From DATFVJ01 sp963851085 (lineage in GTDB: Bacteria > Actinomycetota > Actinomycetes > Streptosporangiales > Streptosporangiaceae), in NCBI GenBank assembly GCA_963851085.1, contig CAWKNX010000023.1:372001-436000 (forward strand): a stretch of DNA of 64,000 nucleotides, given 5' to 3'. Position 1 is the first letter of the stretch, and every line of letters starts with the position of its first letter. This document shows positions 9,264-18,931 of the stretch, piece by piece. The notes beneath the pieces are model-generated. The model saw nothing but the letters and a program-made list of their open reading frames with translations. It ran no database searches and had not been told where the DNA came from. Both the position numbers and the translations under genes were made by a program.

Positions 9264-11718
9264 TCAGTGCAGGCCGGTGGTGTACGTGCGGCCGGATGGG
9301 GTGGTCCATTGCAGGACGCCGGGTGCGGGCTGCTCGAGGTGCCAGCCGTCGGCTTGTTTGACCTGATGATGGGTTCTGCACAGCGCGGCGGTGTTGCATT
9401 CGCACGTTCGGCCGCCGTGGCCGTAGGGCACGGTGTGGTCTTTGTCGCAGCGCACGGCGGGGCGGCGGCAGCCGGGGAAGGTGCAGGTCCGGTCGCGGAT
9501 CTCGATCAGGTGCCGCAGCCGCGGGGTGAGCTGGTAGCCGCGGGTTTCCCGCTGGTGGCCGCAGCCGGGGAAGGCGAGCGGGTCGATCTTGATCACCAGG
9601 CCGCGGCCCGCGCCGCCGGGGCTGGCGCGGTCACCGGCGGGGCTGGCGCGGTCCCGGCCGCGGCAGCCGTGCCCGATCACCCGCCCGGTGCCGTCGGTCA
9701 CGGTCAGGCACCACCGGGTCGCCGGGTGGCGGGCGGCGGCGCCGGCCAGCAGGCGGGTGGTGGCGGCGTCCAGCGGCCCGAACCCGGCGGCCTCGCCGGG
9801 TTCGTCGGCCAGGTCCAGCAGCGTCGTCAGCGGCACGGTCAGGTTCACCGACCCAGCCAGCCGCCCAAGATCAAGACCACTCCAGGTGGATCCGGCCGGC
9901 CTTGCAGCGGCACCGGCGTCTGTTCCGGCACCGGCGTCTGTTCCGGCACCGGCGCTGCCCAGGGCGGATGCCGGGGGACGCGCCAGGGAGGCTGCCGTCG
10001 CGTCACCATCCGGCCCGGTGCCACCTCTGATCCCGGCGCTATCATCATCAGGCCCGCCCTCACCGTCGGCGCCAGCGCCCAGACCGGTGCCAACCAGCGT
10101 GGCACCGGCACCGGCGTCTGCGTACCAGCCATCCTCACCGCCGTCATCATCACGTCCGCGGGCCGCCGCCGCAGCGGCACTGGAGCCAGCGTCTGCGTCT
10201 GCGTACCAGCCACTTTCGGCGCCGCCACCATTGGGGCCGCTGGCTGCGGCCGGGGTGGCCGCAGGCGCACCTGCGGCGGTGGGGGCGGGCGCTGCGTCAC
10301 TTTCACCAGCGCGGCCGTTCGCACCCGCAGCGGCGGCTTCTGCGGCGGCGTACCAGCCACGCTCAGCTGCGCGGCCGCCCGCAGCACCAGCCACGGCCGG
10401 GGGCGGGGCGGCTGCGCGGGCGCCGGCATCGGGTGTCTGGTGCGGTGCCGTGCGCGGGCGGTAGGTCACCGGGTGGCTGAACGGTGCCGGCGGGGGCGGG
10501 CAGCAGCTGATCCAGCAGCTGATCCAGGGGCTGGCCGGCCAGCAGGGCCAGGTACACCCGGGCGCGCAGCACGTCCAGGCCACCGGCGGCGCCCCGGGTT
10601 TTCAGCTCGCGGGCGATCGCGGAGATCCGCTGATCGGCGGCCAGCACCCCGGCGGGTGGCAGATCCCGCCCCGCCAGGGCCTTCGTGCCGGCCGGCTCGT
10701 CCCACAGCTCGACCCGGGCGTCCTTTTCCGCGGTTTCGCGGCGCACCCGCGCTGCGGCCGGATCGGCCGCCAGCACCGCGCGGCGGACCGCCGCGCGCAG
10801 CTCACCGGCCGTCTCGCCGGGTGCCTTGACCAGCACCATGTCCTCGACCGCGCGGGCGAGGCCCGGCTCCAGCCCGGCCACCCCGTCGATGATGGCCAGC
10901 GCCTTCGGCATGTCGATCCGGCCAAGCCGGAGCCCGGCGGCCGTGGCAGGCAGATCCGCCAGGGACCTCGCCCGGTCGGCCAGATTCTCCGCGCCCCGCC
11001 TGGTCAGCGTCAGCGCACACGCCAGCTCATCCGCCACGCAATCCACCGGCTGGCGGACGGAGCTGCCCGGGCCATATACGCCCGCACCGCGCTCACGGCG
11101 GGCGGTCAGCTCGCTCACGGCGGCGAGCTCACCGGCCGCCGCCCACGACGACAGCCGCCGCCAGGCCCGCAGCACCCCGATCAGCTCGTCGTCAGACAGC
11201 ACGCCCAGCCCCCCGGCCCAGGCGTCCGCGGTGAACCCCGCTAGCACCGGACCCGGATCGAGCACGTCAAGCACGCCGCCGTCGGCAAAGCCGATACCCA
11301 TCCCGCTGCCGTCACGTATGAGCAGCCCGGCCGGGAACAGTTCGGGCGGCGCGGCGGCGCGTTCCGCTGCCGCCTGGGTGATCAGCGGTTCCGAGGCGAC
11401 GTCACAGTCGGCATTGGCAGGCCGATCGCTGTGAGGATCAGGCGCAAGGCCCCACAACTCCGCTTCTGTGGGCGGCTCGCCGACACCGAGCGCGGCTATC
11501 TGCTCAGCCAGCACCGCAAACTGCCAGGATTCCTCGTCCCGCGTGCCGCGCGTCCACGCCGCCCCGGTACCGCAGGAGGCGAGCGGATCGGCGTCGGCCT
11601 CGGCCGAACAAGCAGGCGCAGGCACCGGGGAAGGCACGGGCGTCGGCGCAGCTACGGGCACCGGCGCAGGCACCGGCCCTGGTGCGGGATCGCACGCAGA
11701 CACGGTCACCGAACTCAC
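9264..11718 (-). CDS. DUF222 / HNH endonuclease (13E12-like), split by one apparent frameshift
   Basis: The N-terminal part (11718 to about 10450) has the DUF222 signature: ELTARRERGAG, LTLTRRGAENLADRA, AKALAIIDGVAG-like helices and VLRARVYLALLAGQPLD. The C-terminal part, one frame over (about 10500-9264), has the HNH motif with CTFPGCRRPAVRCDKDH, then HGGRTCECN and LCRTHHQVKQ. The two frames overlap between about 10583 and 10363 and are joined by skipping one base, so one extra base is the simplest explanation; the GGGGG run near 10491 is a candidate. Between the domains lies an Ala/Gly-rich linker with three ESGWYADAGAG-type repeats. These proteins are multicopy in actinomycetes and their role is unclear. 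Start GTG/ATG near 11718. Confidence 0.8.
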
Positions 11719-11782
11719 CTCCTTGGGCAGCTAGGTGGTAGCAATACGAACATTTTAGCGATAACAGCGAACCCTCGGGCGG

Positions 11783-11822
11783 ATATCCACAACACAGGCG
11801 TGGGCCAGTTGAGTTATCCACA
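11783..11822 (+). other. Two DnaA-box-like sites upstream of the HNH gene
   Basis: TTATCCACA at 11814-11822 is a perfect match to the DnaA consensus, and ATATCCACAA at 11783-11792 is a near match in the same orientation, 31 bp apart. There is no dnaA/dnaN context and no AT-rich unwinding region, so an origin is not proposed. They could be chance or regulatory sites. Confidence 0.35.
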
Positions 11823-11991
11823 GATGCAGGGATTGCCGCTTGCACCAACCACGCCAGCAAACCCTTTGATCACCAGCTGCAATGCGGAGGGGTGCGGCCT
11901 GACGATTGAGATACCTGCGGCGATTTCACGCAGTCACCAGCCAGGCACGGAATCCGCATCAGAGAGGTCTTCTTGGCTCTGTAGTCCAGGA

Positions 11992-12203
11992 CGATAGCCC
12001 ACGACCCCGCCCAGGTAGCCCACGACCCCGCCCAGGTAGCCCACGACCCCGCCCAGGTAGCCCACGACCCCGCCCAGGTAGCCCACGACCCCGCCCAGGT
12101 AGCCCACGACCCCGCCCAGGTAGCCCACGACCCCGCCCAGGTAGCCCACGACCCCGCCCAGGTAGCCCACGACCCCGCCCAGGTAGCCCACGACCCCGCC
12201 CAG
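11992..12203. repeat. 21-bp tandem repeat, ten copies
   Basis: Ten near-perfect copies of GTAGCCCACGACCCCGCCCAG fill the space between the HNH gene and xdhC. Because 21 is a multiple of three, all six frames avoid stops and give artefactual repeats such as (SPRPRPG)n on + and (GGVVGYL)n on -. No ribosome binding site or conserved flank supports translation. The rest of 11719-12408 shows nothing else except the DnaA-like sites. Confidence 0.95.
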
Positions 12204-12408
12204 CCGGGCATCTCGCGGCATTGCCGTCGTCGCACGCAGAACCGACTACGCGCTCCCCGAGAACAAGCAGAGCCTTGCGAACCACCTGGCAGCGGTTCGC
12301 TCAAGGTACCTCTCACAGACCACGAGATGCGCGTTTCGCAAGGTACTTGCGTTAGAACAGTGACGTCGTGCGATGACCACAGCTCGCCGAGGGACGTAGC
12401 CTGAAATC

Positions 12409-13533
12409 GTGCGTGACATTCTGACCGAAATCTCCGCGTGGTGGCAGGCCGGAGAGACGTTTGGCCTCGCCACGGTGGTCCGGACCTTCCGCAGCGCGCC
12501 ACGCGACCCTGGCGCGGCGCTCGCCGTATCTGCGGCGGGCGACGTGGTGGGGAGCGTATCCGGCGGGTGCGTCGAGGGCGCCGTATACGAGGTCGCACGT
12601 GAGGTCTGCGATACCGGCAAGCCGGTGCTGCAGACCTATGGCGTCAGCGACGACGACGCGTTCGCTGTCGGGCTGACGTGCGGCGGAATACTCGACGTCT
12701 TCGTCGAGCCGGTGGACAGGTCCAGCTTCCCCGAACTCGGCGACATCGCGGCGGCCGTGGGAACTGGTGAGCCCGTCGCCGTCGCGACGGTCGTGGCCGG
12801 GCCGGGCAGCCTCGGTGCCCGCCGGGTGATCTGGCCTGCTGACGCGTCCGGCAGCCTCGGCCTCACCAGGCTCGACGACGCCGTGGACGACGACACCCGT
12901 GGCATGCTCGCGCAGGGGCTCACCGGCATGCGGCACTACGGCGCACGGGGGGAGCGGCGGGCGGACGAGCTCAGCGTCTTCGTGCATTCGTTCGCCCCGC
13001 CGCCCCGGATGGTGGTATTCGGTGCGATCGATTTCGCCGCTGCGGTGGCCAGCATCGGCAAATACCTGGGCTACCACGTGACGGTCTGCGACGCCCGCCC
13101 GGTCTTCGCCACGCCTGCGCGGTTCCCCGACGCCGACGAGGTCGTGGTGGACTGGCCGCACCGCTTCCTGCAGCGGATGGCCGTGGACGAGCGCACAGTA
13201 ATCTGCGTGCTCACGCATGACCCCAAGTTCGACGTGCCCGTACTCGAGGTGGCGCTCCGCACGCCTGCCGCGTACGTCGGTGCGATGGGCAGCCGGCGGA
13301 CCCACGAGGACCGGCTCGAGCGGCTGCGTGCGGTCGGGCTGACCGAGGCCGAGCTGGCGAGGCTACGGTCGCCGATCGGCCTCGACCTCGGGGCCAGGAC
13401 GCCGGAGGAAACCGCGGTGTCGGTGGCCGCCGAGCTGATTCAGTTGCGCTGGGGAGGGTCGGGTCAGGCGCTGACGTCCACCGACGGCCGAATCCACCAT
13501 GAACGGCCGGGGGACAGGCAGCCGGTTCCGTGA
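12409..13533 (+). CDS. XdhC/CoxI family molybdenum cofactor insertion protein
   Basis: A 374-residue protein starting at GTG 12409. The N-terminal XdhC/CoxI domain shows GLATVVRTFRSAPRDPGA and VVGSVSGGCVEGAV. The C-terminal Rossmann-like XdhC domain begins near residue 200 (MVVFGAIDFAAAVA) and includes GAMGSRRTHEDR near 290. XdhC proteins bind and protect Moco, assist its sulfuration and insert it into xanthine dehydrogenase or CO dehydrogenase type enzymes. The next gene is a MobA-like nucleotidyltransferase, a normal partner, but no molybdoenzyme subunit lies within the window. Confidence 0.9.
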   Translation: MRDILTEISAWWQAGETFGLATVVRTFRSAPRDPGAALAVSAAGDVVGSVSGGCVEGAVYEVAREVCDTGKPVLQTYGVSDDDAFAVGLTCGGILDVFVEPVDRSSFPELGDIAAAVGTGEPVAVATVVAGPGSLGARRVIWPADASGSLGLTRLDDAVDDDTRGMLAQGLTGMRHYGARGERRADELSVFVHSFAPPPRMVVFGAIDFAAAVASIGKYLGYHVTVCDARPVFATPARFPDADEVVVDWPHRFLQRMAVDERTVICVLTHDPKFDVPVLEVALRTPAAYVGAMGSRRTHEDRLERLRAVGLTEAELARLRSPIGLDLGARTPEETAVSVAAELIQLRWGGSGQALTSTDGRIHHERPGDRQPVP

Positions 13534-13563
13534 GTACGCAGCCGGTCCCATGAGTAAGCAGCC

Positions 13564-14295
13564 GTGAACGCGCGCCCGCACGTCGCCGGTGTGCTGCTCG
13601 CCGCAGGGGAGGGGACCAGGTTCGGCAAACCTAAGGCGCTCGCCGAGTTCGAGGGTGAGCCGCTCGCCGACCGCGGCGTGCGGCTGCTGCGGGACGGCGG
13701 CGCAGCGCCCGTGATCGTCGTAACGGGCGCCGTCACGGTCGAGCTCGCGTGGGATCTAGCCGACGTGATCGTCGCGCACAACCCCGCCTGGCTGACCGGA
13801 ATGGGCTCGTCGCTCGCGGTCGGACTAGGGGCCGCCCCCCCAGCCTCACGTGCCGCGGTCATCGCCCTGGTGGATCAGCCACTCGTGGGCCCGGAGGCGG
13901 TGCGACGGCTGATCGCGGCCCACCGCGACGGCGCGGCCGTTGCCGTGGCCACCTACCATGGCGAGGCGCGCAACCCCGTGCTGCTCGCCCGCGAGTACTG
14001 GGCCGGGGTGATCGAGCATGCTGTCGGCGACGTCGGGGCGCGCCCGTTCTTGCGCGCTCATCCTGAGCTGGTCACGCGCGTGGAATGCGGCGACACCGGT
14101 GACCCCGCGGACGCGGACACCCCGGCGGACCTGGCGGCGTTTGCCCTGTTGGCCAACAGCCCCGGCAGCGCCGGCCGCACCGACAGCACCGACAGCACCG
14201 ACAGCACCGACAGCACCGACAGCACCGACAGCGTCAGTGCCGCACAAACTCGAGCCCCCAGGCATGGGTCACGCCCTGACCAGGTGTCAGGGTGA
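13564..14295 (+). CDS. MobA/MocA-like molybdenum cofactor nucleotidyltransferase with repeat tail
   Basis: A 243-residue GT-A fold nucleotidyltransferase starting at GTG 13564. The N-terminal VLLAAGEGTRFGKPKAL is the NTP-binding loop, followed by ALVDQPLV (metal-binding DxP-like segment) near residue 100. MocA-type enzymes attach CMP (or GMP) to molybdopterin. It follows xdhC by 30 bp and was probably cotranscribed. The last 40 residues are low complexity: six copies of Thr-Asp-Ser encoded by a 9-bp repeat (about 14179-14232). They push the reading frame 62 bp into the 3' end of the convergent epimerase gene. The tail is probably dispensable. Confidence 0.8.
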   Translation: MNARPHVAGVLLAAGEGTRFGKPKALAEFEGEPLADRGVRLLRDGGAAPVIVVTGAVTVELAWDLADVIVAHNPAWLTGMGSSLAVGLGAAPPASRAAVIALVDQPLVGPEAVRRLIAAHRDGAAVAVATYHGEARNPVLLAREYWAGVIEHAVGDVGARPFLRAHPELVTRVECGDTGDPADADTPADLAAFALLANSPGSAGRTDSTDSTDSTDSTDSTDSVSAAQTRAPRHGSRPDQVSG

Positions 14296-15145
14296 TCAGA
14301 TCCTGCCCGGTGGCGAAGCTGTTGGGCGGGCAGGTCATGGGCTCGATCGCGATCGCCTGCCGGCGATGTGGCTCGCCGAGGCTGTCGCCCGTGAAGACCT
14401 GTAGCCATCCGTAGCCATCGCCAACCCAAAGCGCAAGCTCGCCGTGTCCTGTGCACACGCGGGTCCACGCCTTGCCATCGTCGTCGCGTTCCAGGCCGGT
14501 GAAGGCGTGGTTGATGTGTGTGCCGCCGAGTGGCCGGGCCCGCCTGAAGTCGAACGGCGTACCGGTGATGTCACTGGGCGGATCGGTCGGGATACCGCGT
14601 TCGTCCGCGTGCAGCCATCGCGACGCGGGCACGGTCAGCAGGTAATCGTCGATCCGGGTACCGCCGCTCAGGTACGGGTGTGATCCGGTGCCGTAGGGCG
14701 CGGCGCGGCTTCCTGAGTTGCGCGCGGTGAGGTCGACTCGCAGGCCGTCCGCGCCAACCCGGTACTGTGCGTCCAGCTCTAGGCAGAACGGATAGCCGGG
14801 CCGTCCGTGCAATACGTGTGTAAGCAGCACGCGGTCTGGCTCGTGCTGCACCGGAGCCCAGCTCGCCCAGCGGGTCAGCCCGTGGATCGCGTTGCCAAGC
14901 TCCGGCTCGGAAAGGTCGAGCTGATGAGTGGAACCGGCGAAGGCGTAACGGCCATGGTCGATGCGGTTCGGCCATGGCGCGAGAAGCTGACCCGCGGCGC
15001 CCGGGGGAAGCTCATCCGGCTGGTAAGAGGCGATGAGCGGGCGGCCCGCGTGGGTGAGCTCACGCAGGCCGGCGCCGACCTCGGTGACCGTCGCCCGGTA
15101 GTCGCCTGCTGAGATCTCATACTGCGCTCCAGTGATCGGGATCAT
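14234..15145 (-). CDS. Aldose 1-epimerase (galactose mutarotase) family protein
   Basis: The product from ATG 15145 has 303 residues; the frame is open up to 15229, so an earlier start is possible. Motifs of the galactose mutarotase superfamily are present: APWPNRI, NAIHGLTRW with the catalytic histidine, GTGSHPYL, and the glutamate region AIEPMTCPPNSF near the C-terminus. The GGAGGG directly before ATG 15145 is too close for an ideal Shine-Dalgarno sequence, which leaves the start uncertain. It interconverts anomers of hexoses or a phosphorylated sugar. Its 3' end overlaps the repeat tail of the convergent mocA-like gene. Confidence 0.85.
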   Translation of the reverse strand: MIPITGAQYEISAGDYRATVTEVGAGLRELTHAGRPLIASYQPDELPPGAAGQLLAPWPNRIDHGRYAFAGSTHQLDLSEPELGNAIHGLTRWASWAPVQHEPDRVLLTHVLHGRPGYPFCLELDAQYRVGADGLRVDLTARNSGSRAAPYGTGSHPYLSGGTRIDDYLLTVPASRWLHADERGIPTDPPSDITGTPFDFRRARPLGGTHINHAFTGLERDDDGKAWTRVCTGHGELALWVGDGYGWLQVFTGDSLGEPHRRQAIAIEPMTCPPNSFATGQDLITLTPGQGVTHAWGLEFVRH

Positions 15146-15225
15146 CCCTCCGATATACCAGTGCCCCACCTTCGCTGTCCGCAGCGGGTCGCACATCGAT
15201 CGTGACGGTCGGCGAGGCGAACGGT

Positions 15226-16830
15226 TCATTGATGCTCGTCGCCGAGCCCGGTTGCCTCCAGGTCGAGCGAGCGCTGCACGCGCCTGCGGGTCACGTCGCT
15301 GATATTGCCGTTTTCGTAGAGCCGGTTCAGCTCTGCGTTCTCCACCGCGATGAGGTCCCGGCGGATGTCACGGTCGGCTGCGCCGGTCGATTCGGGATCC
15401 GGGCTTTCATCCATGCGGGCGCGGTTGTGGCTGATGCGGGCTTGCAGGCTGCGGCGGAGCCGGTCGACCACCACGTCGGGCACGGCCTCCAGGTCGGCGA
15501 GTTCGTCCAGGCGCGCGAGCCCCGCTTCGGCTAGGCGAAGCCGCGCGACGGTCTCCTCGTGCCGGGTGTCGGCCGCGGGCCTGCTGATCCCGGCGAAGCG
15601 GACGAGCGGTTCGAGCGTGAACCCTTGCAGGATCAGCGAGATCGCGATGACCGCTGTCGCAAGCACAAGGACGAGGTCACGCTCGGGCAGTGGGGACGCT
15701 ATGGGCGACGCGGGGGACGCGGCGGTGGTCAGCGGGATGGACAGTGCCGCCGCCAGCGGCACCACGCCGCGTGTGCCCGCCCACGACACGACGGCGGGCA
15801 CCTGCCAGGACGGGCGCCGTGCGCCGCGCCGCCACTGGACTATCGCCGAGAGCGGGAAGACCCACAGGACCCGTGTCGCGATAAGGGTCCCCGAGATCGC
15901 GAGTGCCTCCAGCGGCCACCGCTGCCCGGTGCGGGAAAGGGCGCGGATGAGCGTGGGCAGCTCGAGGCCGATGAGACTGAAGACCACGCTTTCGAGCAGG
16001 AAGACGACTGTCTGGTAGACCGAGTGCAGCTGCAACCGCGTCTGCGGGTTCGTCACCCGCTGCAGCCGCGCGCCGATAATCATGCCGGCCACGATGACCG
16101 CGGTCACTCCGGACACCCGCAGCGTCTCGGCGAGCACGTAGGCTGCGTACGGTGTGACCAGGGCCACGACGGTCTCGAGTACGGGGTCACTTATCCGCCT
16201 CCGGACAATCACGACCCCGGCCGCGATCGCGCCACCTGCGAGCGCGCCGCCGCCCGCCAGAACAGTGAACTGGCCGATGCCGTGCAGCCATCGCATGCCC
16301 GTGGACGTCCCTGCTGCGGTCCCGGCCACGGCGAGCGAGACCGCGATCCGGAAGAGCACCAGGCTGGTCGCGTCATTGAACAGGCTCTCGGCCTGCACGA
16401 GTGCCTGCACCCGGCTCGGCAGCGACAGGCGCCGCCCGAGCGCGGTCACCGCGACCGGGTCCGTGCTCGCGAGTACCGCGCCGAGAACGAATGCCATGCT
16501 CGCGGTCAGTGGAGCCACGGCCGCCGCAACCAGGGCGACCGCACCAGCGGACATCAGCACCAAGCCCACCGCAAGTACGGTGACCGGGCGCCATACATCG
16601 CGCAGATCCCGCCAGGGCAATTCCTCGCTCGCCGTATAGAGCAACGGCGGCAGGACCACGAGGCTGACCACGTCAGGCGTGACACGGACGGGCGGAACAC
16701 CCGGCAGCAGGCCCACCACCAGGCCGGCCGCGACAAGCAGCGAGGGAGCCGGGATGCGCAGCCGTTTGGCAAAAGCCGCGACCACAGTGGCCAGAACAAC
16801 GAGTGCAAGTACGGTCTCAACACTCCGCAC
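15226..16830 (-). CDS. CPA1-type Na+/H+ antiporter
   Basis: The start is set at GTG 16830 (VRSVETVLALVVL), preceded by GGCGAGG; the open frame beyond it has no family character. The 534-residue protein has about 12 hydrophobic segments to residue ~410. Signatures are PPLLYTASEELPW, LASTDPVAVTAL, and the ion-site Asn-Asp pair in ESLFNDATSLVLF. SWAGTRGVVPLAAAL comes later, with a cytoplasmic tail of about 110 charged residues. It exchanges Na+ or K+ for protons across the cytoplasmic membrane. It ends 81 bp upstream of the epimerase start, so co-transcription is possible. Confidence 0.9.
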   Translation of the reverse strand: MRSVETVLALVVLATVVAAFAKRLRIPAPSLLVAAGLVVGLLPGVPPVRVTPDVVSLVVLPPLLYTASEELPWRDLRDVWRPVTVLAVGLVLMSAGAVALVAAAVAPLTASMAFVLGAVLASTDPVAVTALGRRLSLPSRVQALVQAESLFNDATSLVLFRIAVSLAVAGTAAGTSTGMRWLHGIGQFTVLAGGGALAGGAIAAGVVIVRRRISDPVLETVVALVTPYAAYVLAETLRVSGVTAVIVAGMIIGARLQRVTNPQTRLQLHSVYQTVVFLLESVVFSLIGLELPTLIRALSRTGQRWPLEALAISGTLIATRVLWVFPLSAIVQWRRGARRPSWQVPAVVSWAGTRGVVPLAAALSIPLTTAASPASPIASPLPERDLVLVLATAVIAISLILQGFTLEPLVRFAGISRPAADTRHEETVARLRLAEAGLARLDELADLEAVPDVVVDRLRRSLQARISHNRARMDESPDPESTGAADRDIRRDLIAVENAELNRLYENGNISDVTRRRVQRSLDLEATGLGDEHQ

Positions 16831-17022
16831 GCCGCTGACCTCGCCAGATCGATGTCGTGACGGCCGAGCAGAATCGCGGTGGCCGCGCCGCCCGCGGTGC
16901 ACGCGAAGGGTTCCGTGGGGTCGCCACCCGGTCCCGCACCGCCCGGCGTACCATCCCGCATTGTACGTCGTCAGAAGATCGGCTCCCGGCCGGGCCAGCC
17001 AGGCGAAGGCACAACCGCGATC

Positions 17023-17805
17023 ATGACTCGGGCACACCTCACTCGGCCTCGCATGAGGTCGCCGCGTAACACGTCCCCGCGTGGCCTGCGTTTCTGTGCC
17101 CTCTGCGGAGTCGCAGGTCCTGTGTTGTTCACTGCCGCATGGCTGGTCAGTTCGCTGCGCCAGACCGGTCATTCGGTGGCAGAGGTCCAGCTCAGCGGCT
17201 TGGCGGCAATCGACGCGCAGGAGCCGCAGATCATGATGGCGGGATTCGTCGCACTCGGCGCCGGCTCGATCGCGTTCGGCATCGCCCTGGGCCGGTTGCT
17301 CGGCGCACGGGGGGCGGGGACCCAGCAGCCGGCCGGGGCGGGCACCCAGCTGCCGGCCGGTCCGGGCAGCCAGCCCGCGGCCACCGGTACGGGGCCGTGG
17401 CTGGTCGTGGTCGCGGGCGCGGCGGCGGTCGCCGCGGGCCTGCTGCGGCGTGATCACATGCTTCTCGTCGGCCCCGGATTCGCGGGTGAGTCGTGGCACA
17501 ACCAGGCGCATGACATCGTCAGCGGTGTGGCGTACACGGCGATGATCGCCGGGCCGATCGCGCTGGCCCGCCGTTTCCGCGCTGACCCCTTCTGGTCGGT
17601 TCTGCGTCCTGCGATGCTGGCCCTCGCTCTGGTCAGCGCGACAACGCTGGTGCTCTTCGCGTCACGGGTGCTCGAGCCGTGGAACGGGATCGTGCAGCGG
17701 ATCGCCGTCACACTGCCGCTCGCGGCCGAGACACTCGCGGCAGTGCGGATGCTCGCCGCAGCGCGGGTGCTCGCCGTGGCCAAAATCGCGAACCCTTTTC
17801 CCTAA
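17023..17805 (+). CDS. DUF998 family membrane protein
   Basis: A 260-residue polytopic membrane protein. ATG 17023 is preferred over the open upstream frame, which overlaps the divergent antiporter leader. LCGVAGPVLFTAAWLVSSL at TM1 and HNQAHDIVSGVAYTAM before TM4 match DUF998 proteins. About six TM segments are seen, with a Gly/Ala/Pro-rich loop of repeated AGTQ(Q/L)PAG units between TM2 and TM3. Function is unknown. Confidence 0.75.
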   Translation: MTRAHLTRPRMRSPRNTSPRGLRFCALCGVAGPVLFTAAWLVSSLRQTGHSVAEVQLSGLAAIDAQEPQIMMAGFVALGAGSIAFGIALGRLLGARGAGTQQPAGAGTQLPAGPGSQPAATGTGPWLVVVAGAAAVAAGLLRRDHMLLVGPGFAGESWHNQAHDIVSGVAYTAMIAGPIALARRFRADPFWSVLRPAMLALALVSATTLVLFASRVLEPWNGIVQRIAVTLPLAAETLAAVRMLAAARVLAVAKIANPFP

Positions 17806-17854
17806 CGGCTGCGCGGTGTGGCGTAGCACGCTGGTGTGGCCGCGCGCGGGTGTG

Positions 17855-17945
17855 CCGGGGGCTGCGGGGGGTCGTCCCCGGGGATCCCCCCGTAGACCGT
17901 GGCGCCGCTCACTGCTGGCTGAGAATCGGCCGATTTACAGGATCC
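17855..17945. repeat. Dispersed repeat, diverged copy (GAATCGGCCGATT family)
   Basis: The 3' half (GCCGCTCACTGCTGGCTGAGAATCGGCCGATTTACA-like, from about 17903) and the G-rich hairpin before it align with the copies at 23262-23375 and 27828-27940. It lies between the convergent ends of the DUF998 gene and yidC and overlaps the last codons of yidC. The G/C-rich inverted segment could serve as a bidirectional terminator. Confidence 0.6.
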
Positions 17946-18771
17946 TTCTGCGAATCACCGTGCGTTCGAGGACGGTCCACGCGGTCGTGGTCAGCAGGTA
18001 CAGGCCCGCGGCCAGCGGCACCACAGCTGCTACGAGCATGGTGCCGTACGGCGCCAGCCGGGTCAGCATGCCGACCACGCCGCCGGGCGTCTCGGGACGC
18101 GGGACAGGGAGTTTCCCGTCGGGCTTCACGCCCGGTCGGCCGGTGCGCGTGGTCGGCTGCCCACCGCGGATGGCCGGCTGCCCGGCGCGCTCCCGGCCAG
18201 GCTGGCCTTGGCCGGTCGGGGTGCGCGCCATTCTCGCGGAGAACACGGCCACGACCCCGAGCAGCGCGAGCAGACCCAAGAAGACGACGCCCTGTTGGCT
18301 GAACGGCCCTGCACCGCTGAGCAGGCGGCTGGCAAGGGGAACGCCGAGCAGGTGGTGGGTGAGCAGTGTGTTGGGGGAGCCGTGCACGTCACGCGACAGA
18401 TACAGCCGGTACATGACGCTGAGGAAGGGCAGTTGCACCAGCAGGGGTAGGCAGCCCGCGAACAGTCCTGCTCCCTCGGCTTGTTTCAGTTTGCTCAGCT
18501 CGCGTCGCAGCCGCTCGGGCTGGCGTGCGTAACGCCTTTGCAACTCCTGGAACTGAGGCAGCAGCCGTGCGCGGGCACCCTCCCCGCGGATCGCGTAGTA
18601 ACTCAGCGGCAGCAGCAGCAGCCGCCCTGCCACGGTGAATGCGATGATCGCGGCGGCCGTCGCGAGGCCGCCAGGCAACGGGGCGAGCCAGGTCGCGAGA
18701 GCGGATACGACGTGATAGGCGACGCCGACCGGAACATCGAGAAGACGGGAAATATTGAGCAGACGGGACAT
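17935..18771 (-). CDS. YidC/Oxa1 family membrane insertase (short paralogue)
   Basis: A 278-residue protein. ATG 18771 is chosen because GGAGGG lies about ten bases upstream, while the in-frame TTG at 18780 abuts it. The Oxa1 core is clear: TM with IIAFTVAGRLLLLPLSYY, whose arginine is in the hydrophilic groove position; a basic coiled-coil hairpin with RRYARQPERLRRELSKL; and TM hairpins with GCLPLLVQLPFLSVMYRLY. A Gly/Arg/Pro-rich insertion precedes the last TM pair. It inserts membrane proteins with or without Sec. It is not in the rnpA-yidC-jag context, so it is a second copy, paired with a DUF6412 gene upstream. Confidence 0.88.
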   Translation of the reverse strand: MSRLLNISRLLDVPVGVAYHVVSALATWLAPLPGGLATAAAIIAFTVAGRLLLLPLSYYAIRGEGARARLLPQFQELQRRYARQPERLRRELSKLKQAEGAGLFAGCLPLLVQLPFLSVMYRLYLSRDVHGSPNTLLTHHLLGVPLASRLLSGAGPFSQQGVVFLGLLALLGVVAVFSARMARTPTGQGQPGRERAGQPAIRGGQPTTRTGRPGVKPDGKLPVPRPETPGGVVGMLTRLAPYGTMLVAAVVPLAAGLYLLTTTAWTVLERTVIRRRIL

Positions 18772-18931
18772 TATGCGCAACCCTCCAGCGGGTCAGATGT
18801 GACGGAATGACAGCTGGAGGCGGCCGCGTGCACACGTCAAGCGCCCGCAGAGCCAGGGTGAGGCACTTGCGGTGCCCTGGTCAGGCACCTGCGGGCAGCA
18901 ACGTGCCCAGGTCAGGCACCGGCTGTGCCCA

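Noticed and set aside
11783..11822. Replication origin at the DnaA-box-like pair
   Set aside because: Only two sites, no dnaA/dnaN/rnpA context and no AT-rich region.
11906..12355. Open frames reading the 21-bp array as (SPRPRPG)n or, on the other strand, (GGVVGYL)n
   Set aside because: A 21-bp unit leaves every frame open; there is no ribosome binding site, no conserved flank and no family similarity.
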